Shown: piece after piece, positions 20,844 to 28,389 of the stretch
How positions within the stretch are numbered: position 1 is the first letter of the stretch
Layout of the letters: every line of letters starts with the position of its first letter
Source of the DNA: an uncultured Sphingomonadaceae bacterium
GTDB lineage: Bacteria > Pseudomonadota > Alphaproteobacteria > Sphingomonadales > Sphingomonadaceae
Direction: 5' to 3'
DNA: 64,000 nt
NCBI GenBank assembly: GCA_947501695.1
Contig: CANMWO010000001.1
Coordinates: 744,001-808,000, forward strand
Program-made: the position numbers and the translations under genes
The notes under the pieces: model-generated
What the model saw: the letters and a program-made list of their open reading frames with translations, nothing else
The model's database searches: none
What the model was told of the DNA's origin: nothing

Positions 20844-21752
20844 CTAGCGAACCGCGCCGCGTGCGAATGTATCGCATGCGGCCGGATCGCCGGTTTGCAT
20901 ACCCTTTTTGAGCCACGCCATACGCTGCTCTGAACTACCATGGGTAAACATGCTTTCCACTGGACGCTGTCCGGCCCCGCGCATCAAAGTATCATCGCCA
21001 ATAGCGTGTGCCGCGGTCAGGCCTTCTTCGACATCACCCGGTTCCATACGATTGGCATTTTGCGCGGCCCAGACGCCGGCATAGCAATCTGCTTGTAACT
21101 CCATCCGCACTTGAAGAGCATTGCCTTGCGCCTTGCTGGCTCGTCCCTGTTGCTGGCGTACCTGTTTGGAAACACCGCTTAAGGTTTGGATATGATGGCC
21201 GACTTCATGGGCGATGACATAGGCTTTGGCAAAATCGCCGCGCGCCCCCATTTTTGTTTCGAGATCATTGAAGAAGGATGTGTCGAGATAAATACCCTGA
21301 TCGGCAGGGCAATAGAAAGGTCCTGCTGCGGAACTAGCGGAGCCACAGCCATTGGAGCTGACCCCGCCTTGATAGAAATTGATCGTGGTCGGCTGATATT
21401 GGGATCCGTTTGCCTGAAACAATTTTGACCATGTCTGCTCGGTCGAGGCCAACACTTGCCCAGCAAAAACTTCTTCCTGCGTGTCATAGGCAACCGCATC
21501 GCCAGAACCACCGGCTTGGGTTCCACCGCCGGTCAGCATGCTCGCTCCGCCGCCAAAATACATAAAGGCGAGCGCCGCACCACCAATTAGCAAGATTGTT
21601 CCGCAACCCATTTTGCGCCCCAACAACATCGGTAGGAAGCTCAGCAACAGGCCAAGACCGCCGCCTCCGCCTCCGCCACCAAATCCTCGGCGTCCGCCGC
21701 CACTGCCGTGGTCACGGACATTTTTGCTGGGATCCAGATCATCTAAACGCAT
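20844..21752 (-). CDS. neutral zinc metallopeptidase, membrane-anchored (YpfJ-like)
   Basis: A 302-residue protein of the YpfJ/KPN_02809 putative neutral zinc metallopeptidase family. Order: cytoplasmic N terminus with a glycine-rich tract (residues about 15-32), one transmembrane helix (GCGTILLIGGAALAFMYFG), then an extracytoplasmic domain with the zinc motif HEVGH (in VIAHEVGHHIQTLSG) and downstream EGLTAAHAIGDD. ATG 21752 has AGGAGA eight bases upstream, so the longer frame to 21815 is rejected. Convergent with creD, 9 bases apart. Confidence 0.91.
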   Translation of the reverse strand: MRLDDLDPSKNVRDHGSGGGRRGFGGGGGGGGLGLLLSFLPMLLGRKMGCGTILLIGGAALAFMYFGGGASMLTGGGTQAGGSGDAVAYDTQEEVFAGQVLASTEQTWSKLFQANGSQYQPTTINFYQGGVSSNGCGSASSAAGPFYCPADQGIYLDTSFFNDLETKMGARGDFAKAYVIAHEVGHHIQTLSGVSKQVRQQQGRASKAQGNALQVRMELQADCYAGVWAAQNANRMEPGDVEEGLTAAHAIGDDTLMRGAGQRPVESMFTHGSSEQRMAWLKKGMQTGDPAACDTFARGAVR

Positions 21753-21880
21753 GGGCTTCTTCTCCTGTTGCAGCTTAATTTGCCTGAATCGGCCAAAAGC
21801 GCAAGCATCGAACATTTCTTTTACAAAAAGCCGTTGCAGTCACACTCGACTCTTTTAAGGTCACCGAAAGGAGAAAATGG

Positions 21881-22666
21881 ATGTTTCTAAAAGGCAAAAC
21901 CGCGCTAATTACCGGGTCTACTTCTGGCATTGGCGGCGGATATGCAAAGGCGTTGGCCGCCGAGGGCGCAGCTGTAATGATCAACGGTTTCGGCGATCAA
22001 GGCGAAATTGAAACGCTGCGGCAAGAATTAGAAAACCTCAGTGGAACCAAGGCCGCTTACAGCAATGCCGATATGACTAAGCCTGAAGAAATCCGTCAGA
22101 TGGCTGCAGATTGCGCCGAGCAATTGGGCGCCGTCGATATTCTCGTCAACAATGCCGGTATCCAGCATGTCGCGCCCGTCGATGAATTTCCCGAAGACAA
22201 GTGGGACGCGATTATGGATATCATCTGCAACAGTGCTTTCCATACCACCAAGGCGGTTTTGCCCGGTATGAAAGAGCGGGGTTGGGGGCGGATCATCAAT
22301 ACCGGTTCCATGCACAGCAAGGTGGCTAGCCCTTATAAGTCAGCCTATAATGCGGCCAAACATGCGATTGCGGGTTTTAGCAAAACGGTAGCGTTGGAAG
22401 TGGCGCAACAAGGGATCACGGTGAACACAATTTCACCCGGATATACTTGGACGCCGCTCATTGAAGGGCAAATCCCGAACACGATGAAGGTAAGGGGGCT
22501 TTCCCGCGAAGAAGTGATCAATGATGTTTTGCTGGCTGGACAGCCAAGTAAGGAATTTGTCCAGATTGAGCAGATTGCGGCCTTGGCGGTTTTTCTGTGT
22601 AAGGACGAAGCCAGCGCAATGACGGGCGCGAATATTTCAATTGATGGCGGCTGGACAGCACAATGA
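21881..22666 (+). CDS. bdhA: 3-hydroxybutyrate dehydrogenase
   Basis: SDR enzyme interconverting 3-hydroxybutyrate and acetoacetate, as used in PHB turnover. 261 residues with GSTSGIGGGYAKALA, VNNAGIQHVAPVDEFPEDKWD, catalytic YNAAKHAIAGF and the family-typical SPGYTWTPLIEGQI, which separates it from generic SDRs. GGAG lies eight bases before ATG 21881. The stop overlaps the next gene as ATGA. No phaC or phaZ gene is in the window. Confidence 0.92.
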   Translation: MFLKGKTALITGSTSGIGGGYAKALAAEGAAVMINGFGDQGEIETLRQELENLSGTKAAYSNADMTKPEEIRQMAADCAEQLGAVDILVNNAGIQHVAPVDEFPEDKWDAIMDIICNSAFHTTKAVLPGMKERGWGRIINTGSMHSKVASPYKSAYNAAKHAIAGFSKTVALEVAQQGITVNTISPGYTWTPLIEGQIPNTMKVRGLSREEVINDVLLAGQPSKEFVQIEQIAALAVFLCKDEASAMTGANISIDGGWTAQ

Positions 22667-23289
22667 TCTTCACGCCTTTCAGAGCCACGCTTTTGCTGGC
22701 GTCGGCGGGATTAGCCTCGATTGCTATTGCGCAAGATAGCTCTCATCCGGAATCGCAGTGGCGGGAGTTGGCAACGACTGCGGATCAGACGCGACTGGAT
22801 GATTGGCAAAAAGCTTTGCAGGTGGGCCGCGAGGGCGCAGAGCAAGGGGGTGAGGGTAACAAGTTGACAGCCAGACGCCCCTTGTTCGAAGAGGCTGCGG
22901 CCTTACCGGACAGCAAAATTCCCGCTGGCCTTTATGCATGTTCGGTGACCAAACTTGATGGGAATGCGACGGGCGGACTGCCCTATATTGCCTATCCGGC
23001 TTTCCGGTGCCGCGTAACTGTCGATGGCGATCGGCGGCATTTTACCAAATTGACAGGCTCCCAGCGCACGGCCGGGTGGCTGTATGAAGTGGGTACGAGC
23101 CATTCAGTCTATTTGGGAACATCATTTTATGGTTACGAGGATAAAGCCATATCCTATGGAAAAACGAAAGAGCGCGACCAGGCCGCGGTGGTGCAACGTA
23201 TAGGCCCGGAACATTGGCGGATGGTCTTTCCCTATCCCTATTATGAGTCAAAGGTTGACGTGATGGAACTGACACCAATCACCGAATAA
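22663..23289 (+). CDS. exported DUF4893 family protein
   Basis: A 208-residue protein with a Sec signal peptide (residues 1-23, cleavage after IAIAQ). The mature domain fits DUF4893, common in sphingomonads and of unknown function: WRELATTADQTRLDDW near the N terminus and IPAGLYACSVTKLDG, YPAFRCRVTVDGD with two cysteines that could form a disulfide. Translationally coupled to the 3-hydroxybutyrate dehydrogenase gene. Confidence 0.85.
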   Translation: MIFTPFRATLLLASAGLASIAIAQDSSHPESQWRELATTADQTRLDDWQKALQVGREGAEQGGEGNKLTARRPLFEEAAALPDSKIPAGLYACSVTKLDGNATGGLPYIAYPAFRCRVTVDGDRRHFTKLTGSQRTAGWLYEVGTSHSVYLGTSFYGYEDKAISYGKTKERDQAAVVQRIGPEHWRMVFPYPYYESKVDVMELTPITE

Positions 23290-23358
23290 ATTTATGCCTT
23301 GCAAGCGTCGGTTTAGCGGTTAGGTTCCGGGCAATCACATAATAGATCGGGGATAGTG

Positions 23359-24687
23359 ATGCTTAAATTTTCTAAAGTCGCTTTGGCGGCTACCGCCTCT
23401 GTTTTGTTTTGTACACCGGCGCATGCAGATGCGCTAAAAGACGCAATCCAGGCCGATTTGCCATCGTTGATGGAAATTTATCGCGATCTGCATGCTAATC
23501 CCGAACTAAGCGGTGAAGAAGTTAAAACCGCCGCCAAGCTGGCTGTTGAAGCGCGGCGTCTAGGCTTTGATGTTACGGAAAGAGTGGGAGGCACCGGCGT
23601 TGTAGCGGTGATGAAGAACGGCGCTGGTCCAACGGTTATGATCCGCGCAGACATGGACGGTCTGCCGCTGGTCGAGAAGACCGGATTGCCATTTGCGTCT
23701 AAGGTTATGGCGAAAACTCGCCAAGGCGTCGACACCGGTGTGATGCATGCCTGTGGCCATGACACCCACATGACAGGCTGGGTCGGTACGGCGCGACAAC
23801 TTGTTGCGCGCAAGGCCGAATGGTCCGGCACATTGGTCATGATATTGCAACCCGCTGAAGAAACCGGCGAGGGTGCCAAGGCGATGTTGGAAGATGGTCT
23901 TTATACTCGTTTCCCGAAACCCGAATATGTACTGGCATTTCATGATGCAGCAGGCGCGCCAGCCGGTTTTATCGGCTATGCGCCCGGCTATGCATTAGCC
24001 AATGTCGATAGTGTCGACATTGAAGTCAAAGGTGTGGGCGGGCACGGAGCCTATCCGCACACGACCAAGGATCCTATTGTAGTTGCCTCACGTATCGTTG
24101 GTGCCCTGCAAACATTGGTGAGCCGCGAAATCGATCCGCAGGACCCTGCCGTTGTAACAGTGGGCAGCTTTCAGGCAGGCTTCAAACATAATATCATTCC
24201 CGACAAGGCGAACCTGTTGCTTACCGTGCGCAGCTATTCGGATGAAACGCGTGCGAAATTGCTCGATGGGATTAAACGGATTGCGAAAGGCGAGGCGGTG
24301 ACAGCCGGTCTTCCGGAAGACAGAATGCCGGTCATTCGCGTGCGCGATGACGAGTTTACGCCGTCCACTTATAACAGCCCGGAATTTACCAGAGAAATGG
24401 CAAAGTTGTTTGAAGCACGCTTTGGCAAGGAACGAGTTGTGCAATCTAAACCGGTCATGGGCGGCGAGGATTTTAGCCGTTTTCGTCGTGCTGATGAATC
24501 GATTAAGAGCATGATTTTCTGGGTCGGTGGGGTTCCGATGGATGAATATCTTGCATCCAAGAAGGAAGGCACGAAATTGCCGTCGCTGCACAGTCCGCTT
24601 TGGGCGCCCGATGCGGAAAAAGTTGTTGCAACCGGTGCAGAGGCATTGACGGCGGCTGCGCTGAACCTGATGAAAAAGGGCAGCTAA
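23359..24687 (+). CDS. exported M20-family amidohydrolase
   Basis: A 442-residue metal-dependent amidohydrolase of the M20D type (hippurate/IAA-amino-acid hydrolase-like). A signal peptide (to about residue 24, ...CTPAHA) puts it in the periplasm. Metal ligands are visible in MIRADMDGLP, HACGHDTHM and PAEETGEG, with the dimerisation-domain histidine in GVGGHGAYPHT and the last ligand near the end (SLHSPLWAPD). ATG 23359 is preferred to GTG 23356. Substrate is probably an N-acyl amino acid, not determinable here. A small secreted gene follows after four bases. Confidence 0.92.
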   Translation: MLKFSKVALAATASVLFCTPAHADALKDAIQADLPSLMEIYRDLHANPELSGEEVKTAAKLAVEARRLGFDVTERVGGTGVVAVMKNGAGPTVMIRADMDGLPLVEKTGLPFASKVMAKTRQGVDTGVMHACGHDTHMTGWVGTARQLVARKAEWSGTLVMILQPAEETGEGAKAMLEDGLYTRFPKPEYVLAFHDAAGAPAGFIGYAPGYALANVDSVDIEVKGVGGHGAYPHTTKDPIVVASRIVGALQTLVSREIDPQDPAVVTVGSFQAGFKHNIIPDKANLLLTVRSYSDETRAKLLDGIKRIAKGEAVTAGLPEDRMPVIRVRDDEFTPSTYNSPEFTREMAKLFEARFGKERVVQSKPVMGGEDFSRFRRADESIKSMIFWVGGVPMDEYLASKKEGTKLPSLHSPLWAPDAEKVVATGAEALTAAALNLMKKGS

Positions 24688-24691
24688 GCCT

Positions 24692-25069
24692 ATGCAGTCC
24701 GCAAAAGCCGTTAGTTTGGGTGTTTTTGCGGCTTTTGTGCTGATGGCCAATGTACAACCATCGGAAACCAATGACGCGATTGGCCCCTCTTATTTTGAAG
24801 GGCGTTGGGCCTTTGCAGAAGAAACTTGTGAACAGCCAAGCAACTGGACTCTGCTAGCTGGCGGCAACTTTATCTCGGAGGATTTGACTGGAACCTGGCA
24901 GTGGGGTGCGGGAGAGCTCACGCTTAGTTTGACTGATTTGGCGGTCGATGAGGAAACCGGAGAAGTAGGCGGGCGCTTCCAGATGGAGGGGCCTGTTTCG
25001 GTATCCGGGCCGGACCAATTTGTCTTCATGATTGAACCGGATCGCTACGTGATGAAACGTTGCGAATAG
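24692..25069 (+). CDS. small hypothetical protein, probably exported
   Basis: A 125-residue protein four bases downstream of the M20 amidohydrolase gene, so cotranscription is likely. The first 22 residues are hydrophobic and could act as a signal sequence (LGVFAAFVLMANVQP) though no lipobox is present. Two cysteines (EETCEQ and terminal RCE) could form a disulfide. The GRWAFAEETC...W...GGN pattern with later F-M-I-E-P-D-RYVMKRC resembles small periplasmic beta proteins, but I recognise no family. Confidence 0.7.
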   Translation: MQSAKAVSLGVFAAFVLMANVQPSETNDAIGPSYFEGRWAFAEETCEQPSNWTLLAGGNFISEDLTGTWQWGAGELTLSLTDLAVDEETGEVGGRFQMEGPVSVSGPDQFVFMIEPDRYVMKRCE

Positions 25070-25089
25070 AAAAATTGCTTTATCGCTAT

Positions 25090-25127
25090 TGCGAATAAAT
25101 CGCATAACTGTAATCGATTTTATCGAT
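25090..25127 (+). promoter_or_regulatory. two operator-like dyads upstream of rubrerythrin
   Basis: TGCGA-ATAAA-TCGCA (25090-25104) and ATCGA-TTTTA-TCGAT (25113-25127) are two perfect 5+5+5 dyads with centres 23 bases apart, 114 bases before the rubrerythrin ATG. The first resembles Fur/Mur-type boxes of alphaproteobacteria, which would link the cassette to metal or peroxide control; that identification is a guess from sequence resemblance. Confidence 0.45.
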
Positions 25128-25240
25128 GACGAATAATCAAAAAATTGAATAGAGAAGCTTGGCTTTTCAAACTACTCAGAGCCTTGGCCGATTCTTCTAT
25201 CGGTGTCATCTAATCACATAATATATTCAAGGAGAAGTCC

Positions 25241-25660
25241 ATGGGACTCGCAGGAAGCAAGACCGAACAGAATCTCAAAGATGCTTTTGCTGGCGAAAGC
25301 CAGGCCAATCGTCGCTATCTTTATTTCGCCCAGAAAGCGGATATTGAAGGCTATAACGATGTTGCAGCTGTATTCCGGTCAACCGCTGAAGGCGAAACCG
25401 GTCACGCCCATGGTCACCTCGAATTTCTTGAAGAAACTGGCGATCCAGCAACCGGCGAGCCTATTGGCAGCACGGAAGATAATCTGAAATCGGCTATCGC
25501 TGGCGAAACCCACGAATATACCGACATGTATCCCGGTATGGCCAAATCAGCCCGCGAAGAAGGCTTTGACGAAATTGCCGACTGGTTCGAAACGCTTGCC
25601 AAAGCGGAAAAAAGCCACGCTGGTAAATTCCAGAAGACTTTGGAATCAATGGACGCTTAA
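25241..25660 (+). CDS. rubrerythrin family protein lacking rubredoxin domain
   Basis: A 139-residue di-iron ferritin-like protein, usually an NAD(P)H-peroxidase component. The two halves of the four-helix bundle each supply ligands: [12 protein letters not shown] and [10 protein letters not shown] in the first, [11 protein letters not shown] and [11 protein letters not shown] in the second. There is no cysteine at all, so the C-terminal rubredoxin domain of classical rubrerythrin is missing and electrons must come from another protein. The Fe-S protein encoded downstream is the obvious candidate. Strong AAGGAG precedes ATG 25241. Confidence 0.94.
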   Translation: MGLAGSKTEQNLKDAFAGESQANRRYLYFAQKADIEGYNDVAAVFRSTAEGETGHAHGHLEFLEETGDPATGEPIGSTEDNLKSAIAGETHEYTDMYPGMAKSAREEGFDEIADWFETLAKAEKSHAGKFQKTLESMDA

Positions 25661-25682
25661 GTCACTGTAAAATAACAATAAT

Positions 25683-25726
25683 AGTGCCGCGGCAGCGCCT
25701 TTCAATATAGGGTGTTCCGCGGCACT
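25683..25726 (+). terminator. long hairpin between rubrerythrin and Fe-S protein genes
   Basis: AGTGCCGCGG (25683-25692) and CCGCGGCACT (25717-25726) form a perfect 10-bp stem with a 24-base loop that can pair further through G-U pairs; TTTCGT follows. It lies between the first and second genes of the cassette, so it may terminate part of the transcripts or stabilise the rubrerythrin mRNA, giving more rubrerythrin than Fe-S protein. Confidence 0.6.
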
Positions 25727-25757
25727 TTCGTAACTTTCCGCAGGATTGGACCATGTC

Positions 25758-27089
25758 ATGAAAGAAGGCAGCCTAGGCGCACCAACGCGTCATCCCATAG
25801 CTTGGCAGGAAGAATCCTTTTACGATGAAGAAGCTTTAGACGGCGAACTCCGTCGCGTTTTCGATATCTGCCACGGCTGCCGCCGCTGCTTCAATCTCTG
25901 TGACAGCTTTCCACAACTCTTCGATATGATCGATGAAAGCCCGAATGAAGAAGTGGAAGATCTGAGCGCCGGTGACATGAAAAAGGTCGTCGACGCCTGT
26001 ACGCTTTGCGACATGTGCTTCATGGTCAAATGTCCCTATGTTCCGCCCCATGAGTTTGATCTCGACTTCCCTCACTTGATGCTACGTCATCGCGCGATCG
26101 AACACCGCAAGGGCGAGACCGGTTTCGTTGACAAGGAGTTGGCGAAGATTGATCGCAATGCGAAAGTTGCAGGCGTGGTCTCTGGCGCCGCCAATTGGGC
26201 GACAAAGAAAGACAATGATTTAACGCGCGGCTTTTTGCAATCGATGGCCGGAATCGACAAGCGTGCTCATCTGCCTGAGTTTGAAGATGTGCCATTAACT
26301 CATAAACATCCAGGTAATGGGCCAACACCAAATGCGGATGCTCCGAGCTTTGGTAAAAAAGCCGCAATTTATGCAACATGCTACGGTAACTTCAATGATC
26401 AAACCTCCGGCAAGGCAGCACTTGATGTGCTTTCCCATAATGGCGTTCAGGCCCGCGTCGAATATCCCGGTTGTTGCGGGATGCCTAAGTTTGAAAATGG
26501 AGATCTTCCCGCTGTAGCGTCATCGGCAGAGCAAGTGGCCGCCCATTTCAGTCCCTTGATTGACGAGGGTTTTGATATTGTAGCGCTAACTCCAAGCTGC
26601 GCGCTTATGATGAAGTTTGAATGGCCGTTGATGCTGCCCGACAATGAGGCGGTAAAAAAATTGGCGCAGGCGACCCGCGATCTCAGCGAATATGTCGTCG
26701 AATTGTCCAAGGATAAAGGCATGATGCCGATCAAGCCGATGGCAGCGCAGATCGGAATTCACTTCGCCTGTCATAGTCGCGCCCAGAATATGGGGCCCAA
26801 AGCAATGGAGATGCTAAAACTTATCCCCGATGCTAAGCCTACAATTGCCGAACGCTGTTCTGGCCATGGTGGAAAATGGGGAATTTTCAAAGAAAATTTC
26901 GATAAAGCGGTGAAGGTTGGTCGTCCTGCAGCTCGCGCTCTCGCCAAAAATGATCCTGATTACATGGTAAGTGAATGTCCGCTTGCCGGACCACATTTGA
27001 AGCAGGTGATGGAAATGGGTGGTCAAGCAAAAGTTCCAGAACGTATCGGCCACCCGATTGAGTTGCTCGCCAAAGCCTACGGATTTTAA
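25758..27089 (+). CDS. heterodisulfide reductase-related iron-sulfur protein (GlpC-like)
   Basis: A 443-residue electron-transfer protein. N-terminal ferredoxin-type module with two clusters: CHGCRRCFNLC (C-x2-C-x2-C-x3-C) and CTLCDMCFMVKCP. The C-terminal half carries two CCG-type domains of the HdrB/GlpC kind: EYPGCCGMPKFENG with TPSCALM, and HFACHSRAQNMG with ERCSGHGGKWG. No flavin or membrane segment is visible, so it should pass electrons between a donor and the rubrerythrin or the DUF3501 partner. ATG 25758 is chosen over TTG 25746. Eleven bases separate it from the DUF3501 gene. Confidence 0.9.
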   Translation: MKEGSLGAPTRHPIAWQEESFYDEEALDGELRRVFDICHGCRRCFNLCDSFPQLFDMIDESPNEEVEDLSAGDMKKVVDACTLCDMCFMVKCPYVPPHEFDLDFPHLMLRHRAIEHRKGETGFVDKELAKIDRNAKVAGVVSGAANWATKKDNDLTRGFLQSMAGIDKRAHLPEFEDVPLTHKHPGNGPTPNADAPSFGKKAAIYATCYGNFNDQTSGKAALDVLSHNGVQARVEYPGCCGMPKFENGDLPAVASSAEQVAAHFSPLIDEGFDIVALTPSCALMMKFEWPLMLPDNEAVKKLAQATRDLSEYVVELSKDKGMMPIKPMAAQIGIHFACHSRAQNMGPKAMEMLKLIPDAKPTIAERCSGHGGKWGIFKENFDKAVKVGRPAARALAKNDPDYMVSECPLAGPHLKQVMEMGGQAKVPERIGHPIELLAKAYGF

Positions 27090-27100
27090 GGACGTAAAAT

Positions 27101-27694
27101 ATGCCCCGTGACGAACATGTTATAAATAAAGATGATATTATTTCGCTCAGTGATTATGAACTAATTCGCAATGAAAAACGGCAAGAAAGTATCTTGCGCA
27201 AAAAATTCCGGCGACTAGCGATTGGGCCTTACGCAACCATTCAGTTCGAAAGTTGGGACAGTATGTGGTTGCAAATCCAGGAAATGTTGCGAATTGAAAA
27301 AGGCGGCGATGAGCAACTGGTTGATGAATTGCACGCTTATAATCCAATGATACCCAATGGATCAGAGTTTACTGGTACGTTGATGTTCGAGATAGATGAA
27401 GAGGAGCGGCGAACCGCATTTCTGAAAACTCTAGGCGGGGTAGATCAGCACATTCATTTGGTTATCGGTGATCACAAGATCACGGCTGAGCCAGAGCAGG
27501 ATATCGATCGTACGCGAGCCGATGGGAAAGCAAGTGCCGTACAATTCTTGCATTTCTCAATAACTGACGAGCAAGCAAAGATCTGGAAAAGTGGCGAAGG
27601 TCAGGTGATGATCCAAATAGATCATCCTAACTATGGCCATGCTGCTATCATCAGCGATGAATGTCGTCGGGATATGGCTAGGGATTTAGACTAA
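27101..27694 (+). CDS. DUF3501 family protein
   Basis: A 197-residue protein of family DUF3501, function unknown. Typical stretches: the basic N-terminal LIRNEKRQESILRKKFRRLAIGPYATIQFES, then WLQIQEMLRIEKG, LVDELHAYNPMIPNGSEFTGTLMFEI and a C-terminal VMIQIDHPNYGH. It is soluble, without cysteine clusters apart from one near the end. It is the last gene of the rubrerythrin, Fe-S protein, DUF3501 row, an association I know from other proteobacteria. Stop codon interlocks with that of the convergent hypothetical gene. Confidence 0.9.
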   Translation: MPRDEHVINKDDIISLSDYELIRNEKRQESILRKKFRRLAIGPYATIQFESWDSMWLQIQEMLRIEKGGDEQLVDELHAYNPMIPNGSEFTGTLMFEIDEEERRTAFLKTLGGVDQHIHLVIGDHKITAEPEQDIDRTRADGKASAVQFLHFSITDEQAKIWKSGEGQVMIQIDHPNYGHAAIISDECRRDMARDLD

Positions 27695-28089
27695 TTTTTC
27701 TGCCGTCCGCCGGGAGGGGATAGGTCGATTGGATTTTCTCTGCTGCCAGGTTGGCCAGGCTTTGGAGTTTCAGAGTAAATCGCCGGATTTACAAAATTTG
27801 GTTTTCTCGAAATTTTAGCGACTTGGGGCGCTGCAGAACTATATTCGTCATTCTTCTCAGGGATTGTTTCATCGGTGTCAGAGTAAACCAATGGTTCTCC
27901 AAAAACAAATTCTTCTTCCTCGGCATCGCTATCAGCGTCCCAAGGAGCGGGTAAATTCTGTTGATATTTGGGCTTTGGCTCAGAAGCTTCCTGAATCGTT
28001 GACGGCTTTTGATTGTCGCTGTCTGCCGGCGTTATAAAATACAATAGGAAGCCTGTCGACGCGACAAAAAGAACTGCTTGCTTGATCAT
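27691..28089 (-). CDS. hypothetical acidic membrane-anchored protein
   Basis: A 132-residue protein with one N-terminal hydrophobic segment (MIKQAVLFVASTGFLLYFITP) that may be a membrane anchor or uncleaved signal. The remainder is low-complexity: proline-, glutamate- and serine-rich, strongly acidic in the middle (DADSDAEEEEFVFGE) and ending in SPPGGRQKN. No family recognised. It lies convergent to the DUF3501 gene; the composition is AT-richer than the neighbours. Coding status is supported by the signal/anchor and lack of a competing frame. Confidence 0.6.
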   Translation of the reverse strand: MIKQAVLFVASTGFLLYFITPADSDNQKPSTIQEASEPKPKYQQNLPAPWDADSDAEEEEFVFGEPLVYSDTDETIPEKNDEYSSAAPQVAKISRKPNFVNPAIYSETPKPGQPGSRENPIDLSPPGGRQKN

Positions 28090-28176
28090 TTTAAATACCG
28101 AATTGCTATCAACTAGCCAGTATTCTTAGTGCCGTTGGATTAAAAATTGCTTACTTGTCATATTATGTGGTCGAAT

Positions 28177-28210
28177 AAAAAATCCGTCGGAGCGGCAAGG
28201 CTCCGACGGA
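28177..28210 (-). terminator. rho-independent terminator reading leftwards
   Basis: A perfect 11-bp GC-rich stem (TCCGTCGGAGC at 28183-28193, GCTCCGACGGA at 28200-28210) with a six-base loop. On the minus strand it is followed by six U residues (A-run at 28177-28182), the classical intrinsic terminator form. No minus-strand gene lies to its right, so it should end a short non-coding or antisense transcript starting between 28211 and the scfR-like gene. Confidence 0.7.
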
Positions 28211-28307
28211 TAGATTTTCCTCCCCAGGAAACTGTTTGTAAAGCGACCTATTCTCAGGCCCTATTTTTATCTTGGTACCGCATCTACCAACGTGAGAGCT
28301 ATGGAAA

Positions 28308-28376
28308 TTTACAAATATTTATGTAAATATGTAAGTTATTTCGATTTTTCGTTGTAAAATTGTAAATATCTTTACA
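28308..28376 (+). promoter_or_regulatory. TGTAAA/TTTACA dyads upstream of ScfR-type regulator
   Basis: TTTACA-N8-TGTAAA (28308-28327) and TGTAAA-TATC-TTTACA (28361-28376) frame an AT-rich stretch directly before the regulator gene; further TGTAAA-like half sites lie between. The second dyad ends 14 bases before ATG 28390. ScfR/PccR/RamB regulators bind TTTGCAAA-like sites, so these related dyads are probably autoregulatory. The rest of the 300-base gap 28090-28389 holds the minus-strand terminator described separately. Confidence 0.5.
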
Positions 28377-28389
28377 TAAAGTGCCGCTT

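Noticed and set aside
25758-27089. Fe-S protein considered as the missing sdhB
   Set aside because: It has two CCG domains and two ferredoxin clusters as in GlpC/HdrB; the plant-type [2Fe-2S] motif of SdhB is absent.
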